From assembly GCF_963169125.1 (NCBI RefSeq), contig NC_084794.1, positions 112,878,358 to 112,942,357 on the forward strand: a stretch of DNA of 64,000 nt, read 5' to 3'. Made by a program: the position numbers and the translations under genes. Under the pieces are notes generated by a model. The model was given only the letters and a program-made list of their open reading frames with translations. It was not told where the DNA came from and made no database searches. How positions within the stretch are numbered: position 1 is the stretch's first letter; each line of letters starts with the position of its first letter. Positions 45,140 to 57,620 of this stretch are shown piece after piece. This DNA is from Humulus lupulus (taxonomy: Eukaryota; Streptophyta; Magnoliopsida; Rosales; Cannabaceae).

Positions 45140-48100
45140 CCTATTCTCCATCTTCTTCACTCCCACTTTTATTCTTCAGAAAGCCCAAACCAGAGAGAAA
45201 AAGAAAGAAAGAACCAGGGTTCTCTTTGCATGTTTTCTGAACTAAAGAAACAAAGCGATTCTAGTACTAGATTTTTAAGGCTCCTCTCTTGCATTAGGCA
45301 AGTTTTTTTATTTTAGTAGATTTGGTATGATCAGGACCACAATTTAGACCAAAAAATTTTGGTAGAAATAGGTAAAAATGGAGTTTTTCAGGTAATAGGG
45401 TGTTTTTGGTCATAGGTTTCGTGTAGCTTAAGAAATAAGGTTTTGGATTAGGGTTTTAATGCACAAATCCCAAAGATATCACCTTTTCGGGTAACTGCCA
45501 ACTTTTCCTTGAAAATATAGGATTCTTTTAAACTGGTAATAACTACCCCACTCTCACGTGGGTGCACTCTCGATACCCCGAACTTTATGATAGTTCGAGG
45601 TGGTCATTCAAATTAACCTCGCCCGTTGGAGCCTTCAGGCTCGATTTAAGGCAATCTCATTATCTCAAGGCTGCAAACTCAAGTTATCAAGATAAATTTT
45701 TACACCTTTTAAAATTATGGGCCGTCACCTTTTTTTTTTCTTGTTAGATGTCGTAGTCTTCAAAGAATTGGTGGGGGGCCGAGCTTGCCATCCCTTACCA
45801 CCCCTTAACTCCTTGACCTAAATCGCCCTTTACATGAAATCACCGATTGATTTGCAAGTACAAGGAATGGTGCGAGCAAGAAGATATATGATCTCACTTT
45901 CGACATCAGATCAAAGAGGTCGAAAAGAGAAAAAGGAAGAAGCTTTGAGTTGCGGCCTATCCCAACCCAGACCCCAAGATCCAACCTATTCGTCTAGACC
46001 CCAATTGCTCCGGGCAAAATTTCATTCACCCTAATGTAGAATATCCATAAACAACCAACCACCTCCCAGGCCCTTTCAATCCCCACCTCGAAGGAGGATT
46101 TTTTCGAGGCTGAGCACTACTAGAGCTCAGTCACTTCCACCAGCCACATCTCTGAGTTGCTGGCCTTCCATGGTCTTAAGCTATTTGTTACGCTGATGTG
46201 CCGACCTGCAACCTCCAATGAAAGGAGTTGCTATGCCCCAGGAGATGGCAATCTCGATCGGAAGGTCAAGCTCGCCACCTGGAGCCGCAAGCACATGAGG
46301 GCTAGGGCCTTGCTACCCTTAAAGGATTACTTTTAGAGTATTTTGGATTATGCTGACATCGCCCCCTTCCAACTCCAAACCAACTCTTTCAGAGTTTTAT
46401 CAGCTCTAAGCTCGTTGTACTTTGAGATGAAGTGGGACAGGCCTTTGGCACAAGAGATCTTATACCTCTTCTGCCTCAAGAGCAACCCCTCTTGAGCCCA
46501 CGGAGGAGATGGGTTTTACTATTTATCAAGCTACCCGAAGGAGAAGTAGTTGTACGAGGACGTCCTTAACCATCCTCCAAATTTCAAAACAATCTTCTTC
46601 TGGACAAATGGGCTTGCTCTTTCCCAGTTCTATTCCTTCCAATGCATTTGTAAGTATCTCAACATGCTCATCTTTTTTTTTCCTTTGATTTGCTGAGCTC
46701 GAAATATTTATTCAATTCTTGCTTGCAGCCAACTATCATCGACCTACTCCAACAAAGGCCATGAAGGAACACAAGGTGGCAATTTTTCAACTCCCATATG
46801 GTCGAAGATCCATCACCTATCTTCTCCATGAAGACAAGCTCTGAGCTTGTGGCCTCTTAGGTGACCGCGAATCCACAGACGATTCGGTAATTTGCAAATA
46901 GTCGAGGTGGGAAGACGTGCCAATCCCCACCACCAAACTTCCCCCCAGGAGGAGGCCTTCAAGCTCACAAGCATGTGCCATCGCCTCCCATCTACCTGAG
47001 CGACCAGTCTCAGGCAATGAATCCCACGATGAGGCTTTGACGAGCTTGGTAGATGGAGGTAAAGTCGTGCTCGACTCATCCATGTGGTCTCCTTCCTTAC
47101 TTAAGCACGAACATGATGTAATGATTCTCTTTGAAGACCCCAGGGATAACTTCCTATCATGGTCGACGGTAGACCTTAGAGTCTGTAGGTTTTATAGCTG
47201 GCTAGGAAAATACCAGACTGTGTATAGTCTAAATGAGGTCTGGGATGGGGTAGTTGTACAATATGGGACAGTTATTTATAGGGATCTATTGAGACTATCC
47301 CCCACCTATAGAGAGGGACCCCCTTAGAATCATCAGAAGATAGGGGGATTTGTTGGTCTCTGAGCTCAAGCTCGACCGAATCTACCAGTTAGTTTTCTTT
47401 TAACTTGGAGTTTCATTACTTATGATAACCTTGTTCGATTGCAAACATACTATCTTTTTTGTTTCTCAGGTGATATGGATTCGGACCTAGACAACCTCCT
47501 CAACAAGTCTGTTGCCTTGAGGGCAAACAAAAGCCAACGGGTGTCTCGAAAGGGAGGTCTTCCTTCCAAACTCGCCAAAAAAGCCGAGGTGGTCCCTCTG
47601 ACCTTGAAGCCATCAGACCCGGGCCAAGTTGTCGAGCTCTCATTACCCCCTGAGGTTGTGCATTACCTTCCTGCAGTTCAACTAAATCAAGCTCAAGCTC
47701 CTATCCAATACCGCTTCCTGTCAATCTCGACTTATGTGCCCGAGTTTGTGGTCGACAACGCTGCCGGAACCCCTAGGGTCAACCTCGATTCTGATGCCTT
47801 GAACTGCACAAGTCAAGGTTTTAGCAACCTCGGGGCTCCCCAGTGGGAATTTTGGACCTCCTGCTAGGATGAAAACACTCTCTTTGACAAGAATGGCGAG
47901 TTATTTTCCTCGGTTAGTCACTTTTTCCAAGTTCCCTGCTTCTGTGCTAACTTTGATTTGTGATTTTGACATTGATTTTATTTTTTTATCACAGGCATTC
48001 ATATCCTTTGTTCAACATAATTTCGTGTTGAATAGTGAGGTCACAACAAGCAAGGCGCTTGCCCAAGAAGGCTCGGCTGGAAATTGAAGTGGGGGATGTG

Positions 48101-48486
48101 AATATCAAGAGGATCCCAGAGCTTGAGTCCAAGTTAGAGGCGACCTTGAAGGAAGTTGAGACCAGGGACTCAGAGATCAAGAGGATTCGAGAGCTCAACG
48201 CAAAATTGGAAGAGGAAAAGAAGATGACCTTTGAGTTCATCGAGAGTGAGAAGGCTCGTCTTCTTGAGGATTTTTAGTCCAAAAAAGATCACGCCGTAGA
48301 CATGGTGATGTATCAGATTTGGGATAATATCCTGACCTCAATACCAGCTTCCTTGCTGACCGGGAGACCGAATTTATTGCCAAGTGGCAAGCTTGACTCT
48401 AGGAGGAAGAAGCCAGGCCCGATGCCGAGGAGGTGGCGGAGGCTTCCAAGATTGTGGCTGAGGAGACGCCTAATCCTTGAAGTTCA
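45140..48486 (+). pseudogene. Antisense extra ORF of the third Tat element
   Basis: The Transposase_28-like block is at about 46330-46440 (ILDYADIAPFQLQTNSFRVL, then SSLYFEMKW). Then an intron at 46650-46728 (GTAAGTATCTC...GCTTGCAG, 79 bp, same size and donor as in Tat element 2). 46917-47327 carries a Ser/Pro-rich stretch, and 47473-47867 starts MDSDLDNLLNKSVALRANKS after a CTCAG acceptor. A further intron is likely at 47913-47994. The coiled coil runs through 48035-48277 (IKRIPELESKLEATLKEVE). In-frame stops near 46492 and 46855 and frame changes show decay. The 3' end is cut by the LTR at 48487 and resumes at 50763. Function unknown. Confidence 0.65.
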
Positions 48487-50762
48487 TGTAACGACCCAAA
48501 ATTGGTAATAGGGCTTAGTGCCTTAATTAGCGTATCGGGAGGGCATAATTGGATATATGTATGTTTAATTGGTTAAATGCGTGACTATGTGGCATGCATG
48601 ATTAATATGATTATGTGAGTATGTTATATGCATGTTTATGAGTATTAAATATGCATGTGGGCCATTTATTGTTCATAAGGGCATATTTGTAATTTTGGCC
48701 TGTTGAGGGCATAAATGTGATTATATGTGATAAATGGTTGAGACCACAATATTATGTGGATTTATTTGCAGTATATGGCTTGAGACAGTCCTAGTGAGCA
48801 GATTAGTGAAATAGTTACAACGGGGTTTAAATACCCGGCTTGGGGGAGCCTAGGGGTATTTTGGGCATTTATAGAATATTTTGGGATTTATTGAGTAATG
48901 AATAAGTATTTGGTAATTAGTTGAACATGACAGGATTAATTGGTAAATGGTAGGAACACTTGAGGAATTAGTGGGGAATTGGGATAAATGACTATTATGC
49001 CCTTAGAAGCAATAGGAAGGGTTGTGATAATTAAGGGGTATTTTAGTCTTTGTTGGATAAAGGTTGGGTTTAGCTGAGGCTCTAGGATTGATCACAACTC
49101 ATTAGAAGCACTAGAATGTCCTAAACTATCTTTCTTTCCTCTTGTACGAATTCTCTCTCTCTTTCCTATAATTGGAAGCTGAAGGGAAATTGAAGGAGAA
49201 AATCTTGGGTTAAGCTGGGGAAAGGCTGGATTTGAAGCTTAAGAAGTCAGGAATTTAAAGCTAGTAAAGGGCATAAAGTTTTTGAGGATTCAAGCAACAA
49301 TTAAGGTAAATTCTTGTCTCTATTTTGCTAGAAATTTAGATCATTAGATTGGAATTGAACTGAATATTGGGTGATGAATTACCACTGAATTGGGGTAGTA
49401 ACTTCAGTATGATTCTTGAGGTTTTATGTTTAAGGTATGTGATTAAGAGTCCTAGAACTGCATGGAGCTTGATTTTTGGTTAGGGTGTTTGTTAAAGTTG
49501 AATTTTGAGGTTTTGGCTGGGAAGGATTCTGAGAAAACCCAGAAAATTCTGGGTTCGTGGGGGTGCACAGCGACCCAGCCCATGGGCGTCGTGGCCCGCA
49601 TGCCCAGAATGCCCTAGGAGGGCTTTCTGATTTGAGGGTGCGTCGCGGTCCTAGGGGCAGGTCGCAGCTCGCCTCCCCCCAAAGGCATAGGGCCACGCCT
49701 CTGACTTGGGGCGCGCCGCGACCCTCAGGGCTAGGTTGTGGCCCGCCTAGGGAACTTTGGCCTAGGTTATTTTTTAGGTTCGGGAGTTCGAACCTAAGTG
49801 CTCGGGAAAATTTCTACTACCCGGTTTAGTATAATTCGAAGTCCCTGAGGCTAGTTATTGTTTCCTAAATATTTATTTGGGTTATGAATTGATGATCACC
49901 CATTGATACTGTGACTAGGTTTATCGCTAAGGCTCAGGACTGGGGATCGTGCTTGGGATCGTTCTTAATTCTCTGCTCGGGATTTGAGGTAAGAAAACTG
50001 CACCCTTGTGGTTGTGAACGGGACTGGGGTTCCCAATAATTGGATACATGTACTATGTAATTGTACGATTGTTATGTTCTATGAGAATGAACGGCCTAAC
50101 GGTGTCGGGGCTGATGATGAGCGTACTGAACGTGACTCGGCCTAAGCGAGCCGGTGTCAGCTAGATAAATAGAGGGCTTGGCCTAAGCATGCCAACCCTG
50201 AACATCTGTGTACTAGCTAAGATATGAACTTGAGATTATATGTTTACCATTTTTTAGTCTAATGCTCATATTCTGTTAAATAATTGAACTAGTTGAGTTA
50301 AGATTGATTGAATATTATTGTTGCTTTATGTGGTTGTTGTTTATGGTTTTCTTGCTAGGCCTTGGCTCACGGGTGCTACGTGGTGCAGGTAAAGGCAAAG
50401 GGAAGCTGGAACAACCATGAGTTGGAGAGCTCTGGGGGCAAAGTGTACATAGTCAGCTACTCGACCGCCACAGCCGAGGGATAGTTACAGGGACATAGCT
50501 CTAAAACTTGTATTTTGCCATTAGTCTGGATTTTGTTATAATAACTTTTGGGGATTGTAAATTACCACTCATGCCTTGTTTTTGGGATCCCGTGTATCAA
50601 ACATTTTTTTTAATGAAAATTAACCGTTTATGATCAAAACATTTTAACCCTAACCTGATGGTTGGCCTTAGGATCACATTTGTGTTCAAATGACTTGATT
50701 AGCAAGTCTTGCACTACTTTAAAATACACAGTGTAACGGTCTTGGTTATCCAGGACGTTACA
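48487..50762 (+). mobile_element. Solo LTR, family J, perfect 5-bp duplication
   Basis: 2276 bp, TGTAACGACCCAAAATTGGT to CCAGGACGTTACA. Flanks are GTTCA on both sides (48482-48486 and 50763-50767). It contains TTGGCTCACGGGTGCTACG near 50360 and a GC-rich block near 49555-49750. It inserted near the 3' end of the antisense ORF. Confidence 0.93.
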
Positions 50763-51700
50763 GTTCAAGTCATGGGTTGCAACCCATTTTTGCTTCTTGT
50801 TGTAATTATACTTTTTTATATATAATTTCTTTTCTTTATGCCTCGGTGGCAAAAACAATTACAATGCATGGATGGTTTATGTTTAAATGGTAGTTTTTAT
50901 TATTTATGCTTATATTCTTTTCTCGAAATATTTATGCATATTGTCTACCTTGAATGCTTTTTTGTTTTGTTTTTACACACGCTTATATTTCTAGCTCGAA
51001 ATATTTACACTCCATATAAAATGTTGTATTTGTTTATTAATACAAATACTCGTAGGGTTTAAGTTCGGATTTCGATGCATTCATGCATAGTTTACTCAAA
51101 ATGCCCATATTCAACTTCGTCATTGCCAAGGTCAAACTTTACTTTTACCTTGTATTTTAAAAAATACTTAATGGCGTGTAACCTCGTTGGTCTAGTTATA
51201 TTTTATTTTTCCAATTACTTTCCCTCATCCTCGAGTATGATCTCGAGGTTGCGAGGTCAAAACTTATTTGCAAAAATTTCCAGCCCTAGTCTTGACTCAT
51301 GATTTTTGTTGGTTTATCTAGAATTCCAACTTTTGATTGTGTCAATTAGGACTTGCTGGTTTGTTCCAGACTTGTTTAGTTCGTGTTTGGTTAATGATCC
51401 ATACACTTATTATTTTCTTCAAGTTAGGTTAACAATCCATACATTGTTGTTAGAGTTTATTTTTATTGATGTTATATTTTTTCAAGCTTATGGTATGATT
51501 GTATACCACTTATGCCCCCTTAATATCCTATGATTGTGATCTTAGGTTATTGATCTTTGAGAGCTTGCAAAAAATAACAATAAAAATACAATATTTGAAT
51601 GAAATTTAGTGCTTTATTGACGAAAAGCATAAATCAAATACAAACTTGGTTAAAACGAATAAACATCATTCCTACATTACTGATAATAAGGTCGTAGATG
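50763..51700. other. Spacer between antisense ORF and integrase
   Basis: Short 3' remainder of the antisense ORF (to about 50825), then T-rich DNA in which the phrase CTCGAAATATTTA recurs (near 50922 and 50996). The frames at 50838-51062 and 51306-51533 are hydrophobic and T-rich with no domain; I treat them as chance. Both convergent genes end here. Confidence 0.5.
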
Positions 51701-52827
51701 TTCACCATTCCAAGCTCGAGGGACCAATCCTCCATATAACCTTTCTAGTTTATAAACTCTAGGTCAAATGATGGACTCGATCTGGTAGGGTCCCTCCCAA
51801 TTAGGCCCGAGCACCCCAGCAGATGGGTCTCGTGTGGCCAAAAACACGAGCCTTAACACCAACTCTCCCAATCTGAATTTCCTGTCCCAGACCCTTTTAT
51901 TAAAATATCTCGTAGCACTTTGCTGGTATGCAATATTTTTCAGCTGGGCTTCGTCTTGTCTATCTTCAATAAGGTCCAAACTTTCTTCGAGTTGGGATTG
52001 GTTTGAGGTTTGAATGTATTCATTGTGCCTTATAGTTGGGATTTTGACCTCGATATGCAGCATGGCCTTGCATCCATAAACCAGGGAGAAAGGGATATGC
52101 CCCATTCAGGTTCTTGTCGTCGTTCTATATGCCCACAGGACTTGAGGTAGTTCCTCTGGCCATCTTCCCTTAGCTTCTTCTAGCCTTTTATTTATAGAAC
52201 TCTTTAGAGTCTTTTTTTACTGCTTCCACCTGGCCATTTTCCTGTGGATGAGCCACGGAGGAAAAGCTTTTAATTATTCCTTTTTTTTTGCAGAAATGTG
52301 TGAACAAATCACTGTCGAATTGGGTCCCATTATCTGACACAATCTTCCTGGGCATCCTGTATCTATAGATTATATTCTTTACTATGAAATCTAGGACTTT
52401 TTTCGAGGTCATAGTAGCTAAGGGCTCGGCTTCGGTCCACTTCGTAACATAATCTACGGCGACTACAGTGTATTTTACTCCACCTTTTTCAGTTGGCAAG
52501 GAGCCTATGAAGTCGATTCCCCATATTGTGAATGGCCATGGGGAGCTCATCATGGTGAGCTCAATGGGTGGAGCTCGCGGTATTGAAGCGAACCGTTGAC
52601 ACTTATCACAATGCTTAACGTACTCGAATGAGTCTACCTTGACTGTAGGCCAGAAATATCCTTGCCTAATCACCTTTTTTGATAGACTATGCCCCCCAGT
52701 GTGGTCTCCACAAAATCCTTCGTGGATTTCTTCTAAAATTCGCTTTGCCTCGGGGGGAGTTATGCACCTAAGTAGTGGCATGGAGTATCCCCTTCTATAC
52801 AATTTTCATTCCGAGATTGTGTAGCTT
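51701..52827 (-). pseudogene. Integrase, third Tat element, catalytic core intact
   Basis: Frame 52188-52802 holds the HHCC module (H27, H34, C65, C68) and the core with all three acidic residues: D97 (WGIDFIG), D157 (IVSDNGTQF) and E193 (ENGQVEAV), giving DD35E spacing. Just after E193 an A-run has shifted the frame. The continuation is in another frame and meets a TGA just before 52105. The C-terminal GPY/F part is intact at 51764-52105 (SAGVLGPNWEGPYQIES). Two lesions therefore separate core and C-terminus. Confidence 0.88.
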
Positions 52828-52887
52828 TGTAACGCCCTGGTTACTCCAAGACCGTTACTGTGAACTTTGAACCATGCTTAACTCGCT

Positions 52888-53525
52888 TGTTGACCCTCGA
52901 TTTGGCCAACGACATGGAGTCATAATTACGACAAGAAATGAGATGATAGTCAAGAATGGAATCAAATGGTAAAGAAATGACACAGACGATTTATAGTGGT
53001 TCGGCCCCAACAATGTGGTAACAACCTACGTCCACTTAGTATTATTATTGATGTTGAATCCCAATGTCGTGATCAAAGAACTAGGGTTCTTGAGTTTCAC
53101 AAGCCTTAGGAGAATTACAACAAAATGGTGGATAATCACACTTACGCTCTTTATATGAGTATATCGAAAATAGGTCCACAAGTCCCTTCCTTGAGCCCTC
53201 TCATGCATATTTATAGGCTCAAGGGAGGTTACATGGGCCAATGGGCCTTAACTATCCTTAATATCAGCGTATCAAGGATCCTTAATATCAGCGTATCAAG
53301 GCAATAAAGAGGAAATAATAAATGTAGTTATTACAAGATTACATATCTTTAAAGGAAATAAACCGAAGCATGCGACCATGCTGGTCGCATCTAATCGCGA
53401 GATCTGATAAGGCAACAAGGAACTGGTCGATAGTCAAACAGCACCTCTTCACATTGACGTTGCCACGTGCCAACCACGTGTGAGAAATTCTTGCCACGTC
53501 ATCAGAAGCCATTTTTGGGTAAACA
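52888..53525 (-). mobile_element. Solo LTR, family M, 638 bp
   Basis: TGTTGACCCTCGATTTGGCC at the left, TTTTGGGTAAACA at the right. Flanks are TCGCT and TCACT (4 of 5). Shares GGCCAACGAC and the GTGGTTCGGCCCCAAC-type block (near 52995) with the LTR at 55487-56339. Confidence 0.8.
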
Positions 53526-55486
53526 TCACTAATCAAGTTATTTGGTTATAAATGTGCATCTAGGTGTTATTAATAGGTTAAGGTGTGAAACCAATCAAAA
53601 GGAAAGGATATATTTCATTTAAAACATAAAACTGTTCATGGGCCCATAAAAATGTTTACAAGTTATTTACAATAAAAAATGGTTATTACAGAGTAAAATT
53701 TACAACCCACCAACCTAAGCGGCAAAATAGGGTAAACCCCCTAGTTCCTCTGAGAAACTCCTTGGCCGTGGTGGTCAAGCGACCGCATATGTACACATCG
53801 CCACCTAAGCTCTCCACTCAAGGTTGGGTGAGCTTTTCTTTCCCTTTACCTGCACCACATAGCACCCATGAACCAAAGCCCAGCAAGAAAACTCAATACT
53901 GCATGTATATAATATCAAATGATGATCATGATAATCATCCAGGACTTATAGCCCTAAACAGAGGAGTGACAGTTGTAAAAGTCACTAATGTGGGTTCCGC
54001 ACCCTTTACAAATGAGTGATCGAGTTACTAGCTTAAACAGGATAAGTGACTGATGAGCGAGTCACCAATGTAAACCAAGGGAGTGACCATTCAGTCACTA
54101 CTGTGGGTTCCGTATCCTTAGCCATGCGACGATACGGTCACATGGGCCTTCTGGCCCTGGCTCTAAGTAACTAGTCATAGAACTAGACAAGCGCTTTTAG
54201 TTTTCATCGAACTTGGGGTTGGTCTGGCATTAATACTCATAATGAGTCATTCAATGCATATGTCGATCAGATCTAATCTTTTATCAGCTCTGCATTCATG
54301 ATGCTTATGCTGCTCCTGACTCATAGGTCTATAACATACAACCAATGCTCAAAACTACTGTCGAACCTGACTAGTAAGTCACAGCTTCACAGCTAGTTTT
54401 GACACCATTGTCGGTTCTGACTAGTAAGTCAGTGCCATTCACAAGTAAGCAAGATTTGCTAAGCATTTGATATGCAATCCATGTCCACAATTAAACACTC
54501 AACATGCCTCAATAATAACCATGCATGTCACATATGGGGTGCATTTTTCTTACCTCTGGTTCGAGCGAGAAATAGTAAAAGAATGACCCTTGAGAACGAT
54601 CAACCTTTTGATTCCTTAGCGGTTACCTAGTCATAACCAATTATAACCTTCATTAATGAAAATCAACAATAATAGGGTCTTGACCTAAACTTCACTCCCG
54701 GGACCCTGAATTGTACCCAAACGGTGAGTAGATTCGATCCCGAGCCTTAAGGATTGAAACCCCAAGCCAAAAACCCTTAAAAATGCCCAAAACAAAAATC
54801 TGAAGGAGCAGGGTAGCGCTGTAGCGCTACCCCCCCTAATGCTCCAGTGCCCAAGACAGCAAGAACTCCCCCTGAGTAGCACTGAAGTGCCCACTTGTGG
54901 GCGCTACAGCGCTACACAGCCAGAAATGCCCAAAAACTTTCCCCTTCGACTCCACCATTTCCAACTTGAACCAAAATCTTCCAAACCTCATTTTAAGTCC
55001 CCAAATGAACCCAAAAACCATCTACACATAACCTAGGCATCACAACCCAAGTAACCCTAGCCAAAAACTCCCATCAATTCCCCTCAACCAACTTAGAAAA
55101 CCAAGCTGAAAACCAAACCAAAAACAGAGCAAGGCTAGAGTTTTAATGGTTAGAAATTTACCTCAAGCTCAGATTAGGATCCTCTTCAATGGTGGAACAC
55201 AATCCTAATCCCTCAAGATCCACTTCCCTAGCTTAAATCCTCAAGAAAAACTCCAAAAATTCAAAAGAAAAAGAAGAAGAAGAAATTCTCAAATACCAAT
55301 AATTCATATCACGTTACCCTTTAACTCCCGGTAACGCTCTAATCACCAAATTACCCCGAGACTCACCCCAAGCCCCAAACTTAAACCCGTTATGACCAAA
55401 CTGCTAACTTACAATCAAAGATCATCTCATGTCGAATAGCTCGAACAAATCCACATTATAATGTGGCCTCAACAATAAATCACCAA
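53526..55486 (-). repeat. Body of family J solo LTR between its two nested LTRs
   Basis: Minus-orientation family J sequence: GTAGCACCCATGAACCAAAG near 53860 is the reverse complement of the TTGGCTCACGGGTGCTAC block. The GC-rich part lies near 54800-54910 (AGCGCTGTAGCGCTAC). No gene. Reading frames here have no domains. Confidence 0.8.
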
Positions 55487-56339
55487 TGTTGACCATGATT
55501 TTGGCCAACGACTAGTAGACGTCAAAACTACAATGAACCTTCAAGAGAAAAATACGACATAGATAATTGTATAGTGGTTTAGCCCCAATTATTGGTAATA
55601 GCCTAATCCACTTGGAGTTGTGATATATATCCTACACTTAAGATCAGATGAACTTGAGCCAACTGAGTTTCTTAAGTGTAAGTAGAAAAATACATAGTTT
55701 CTCTCTCTAAACTCTCTTAGAAAATGCCCCAAGAATACCCCCAGTAACAGTCCCAAAGTCTCCAAAATAGAGAGTTTTTCTCAGTCTCAAAGATCAGATC
55801 CCCTAAAATGATGCCATGAGCCATCTATTTATAGGCTCATGGATCGTACATAAATATCTCCCTTTGACGGGGTCCTTGGTTCTTCCAACAGACTTTTAAA
55901 AATATAAATAAATTTAACTAACAATAATATAACTATTATTCTGGGATATCTGAGAGATTCCCGCGGCAATTGAGAATTATTCGGGTTGAAGTTGTTACTG
56001 AGGACATAGGCAAGCACCTCTCATCGGCAAAGCACACCTCTGGTCGGTATAGGCAAAGCACTCCTCTAGCACATCTCTGGTCTAGCATGACACATCTCTG
56101 GTCTAGCAAAACACTTCACTGGTCGGCCAAACACTTAACTGGTCGGCCAAGACAGGTGACTGGTCAGTCAAAAATCTTTACCAGTCGGACAGAAATTCTA
56201 TCAGGTCGGTCCGATCACTTTATCACAACTCCGAAGAGCCAACACATTTATTGACTATTAATGTGTCATTTACTGACCATGCATTGCCACTTTTCACTTC
56301 TGATTGCCACATCATCGAACTAAAATTTTGGGGATAACA
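55487..56339 (-). mobile_element. Solo LTR, family M, perfect 5-bp duplication
   Basis: 853 bp, TGTTGACCATGATTTTGGCC at the left and TTGGGGATAACA at the right. Flanks are ACCAA on both sides (55482-55486 and 56340-56344). An internal short direct repeat built on CTGGTCGGCCAAACACTT lies near 56110-56150. Confidence 0.92.
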
Positions 56340-56559
56340 ACCAACATGCATACAAATATACAATGGCGCCCTCAATAGGCCAAATTACCAAAATACCCAT
56401 GTGATGAAATGTGGACCCACATGCATGCATTTAACATCATATTATAATATAATTTACATAAATATGCATATAACAGTTTAATGGCATAATAAACAATTAT
56501 GGCCCTCTCGGCCTACTAATCCAACCATTAAATCGCATTAGGGATTTTGGGGCATTACA

Positions 56560-57620
56560 AGCTTGGTATTTTGTACATACATTTTCTAGCCTCGTTCTTG
56601 TCTGTTGGGAGACTTCTAGTTTCGAGGTAGTCAGTTATTGGGGTTATCTATGTGGGTTGCAATTCAATCATGTTGACATCTTCCTCCTTGGGCTCGGTTA
56701 TGCTCGAGACCTGTAGGAACTCAACTGGAACCACGTTGAGTGTGTCAGCCTCTTTGGTTGTGGCGAGCCTGGCCAATGTGTCTGCATTCGAATTTTGTTC
56801 CTGTGGAACTTGTTCTATAGCGTAGAACTCAAATTCCCGAGACGCCACCTTAGCCTTCTCCAAATAGGCTGCCACTTTAATGCCCCGAGCTTGATATTCA
56901 CCTAAGACCTGGGTAACGATAAGCTGAGAGTCACTATAACAGTGGATGGCCTTTGCGTTCAGCTCGAAGGTTGTCCGAAGACCTGCCAATAGTGCTTCGT
57001 ACTCAACCTCGTTATTCGATGCTTCAAAGCCAAACTGCAACGCTGAATGAAAGCGATTTCTCGTTGAGGTGATCAAAATGATTCCTTCCCCTGACCCATT
57101 TTCATTAGAGGACCCATCAAGGTAAAGTCTCCATAGCTCACGGGTTGGGGTTACGACTTCCTCGTTGGAGATTCCTATACATTCAACAATGAAATCTGCC
57201 AATGATTGCCCTTTAATCGTCGTTCTAGGATGATAGGTGATCTCAAAATTTCCATGTTCGATGGCCCATTTTAGCAATCTCCCGGTGGCTTCAAGCTTGG
57301 ACAATTCTTGCCTAAACAGCTGATCCGTTAATACATGTATAGGATGCGCTTGGAAATAGGGTCGAAGCTTTTGAGATGCGTGTATTAGGCACAAGGCCAG
57401 TTTTTCCATTAATGGATATCTTGATTCTGCCCCCAATAACCTTTTGCTAACATAATAAACAGGTTTTTGCACTTTCTTATCCTCTTGGACAAGTACTACA
57501 CTGATGACATGCTCGGTTGTAGCGAGGTATAAGTACAAAACTTCCCCTGTGATTGGTTTAGACAAGATTGGTGGCTCATGAGATGTTTCTTAAGATTCTA
57601 AAATGCGAATTCATGCTCGT
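56560..57620 (-). pseudogene. Dual RNase H region, third Tat element
   Basis: One 305-residue open frame (56648-57565). The first part (residues about 1-128) is the RT-linked RNase H-like/connection domain (KPVYYVSKRLLGAESRYP, then LADFIVE). The second (about 145-270) is the extra RNase H of Tat elements, with all four acidic residues: D150 (LYLDGSS), E188 (NNEVEYEAL), D212 (YSDSQLI) and D262 (NADTLARLA). It would degrade the RNA of the RNA:DNA hybrid during cDNA synthesis. This stretch has no stop, but its junctions to RT and integrase are broken, so it is labelled a pseudogene. Confidence 0.85.

Larger units (their letters stand above)
52828..56559 (-). mobile_element. Solo LTR, family J, perfect 5-bp duplication, two insertions inside
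   Basis: TGTAACGCCCTGGTTACTCC at the left and GGGGCATTACA at the right, flanked by AGCTT on both sides (52823-52827 and 56560-56564). Removing the nested LTRs at 52888-53525 and 55487-56339 leaves about 2.23 kb, in line with the other family J copies. It separates integrase from RNase H. Confidence 0.92.

Noticed and set aside
46813..47083. Two 88-codon minus-strand frames
   Set aside because: Shadows of the antisense ORF on the plus strand.
49430..49829. Overlapping 88- and 90-codon frames on both strands
   Set aside because: Same GC-rich LTR block; open by composition only.
50838..51533. Three hydrophobic plus-strand frames
   Set aside because: T-rich spacer sequence gives Phe/Leu/Ile-rich translations by composition; no motif.
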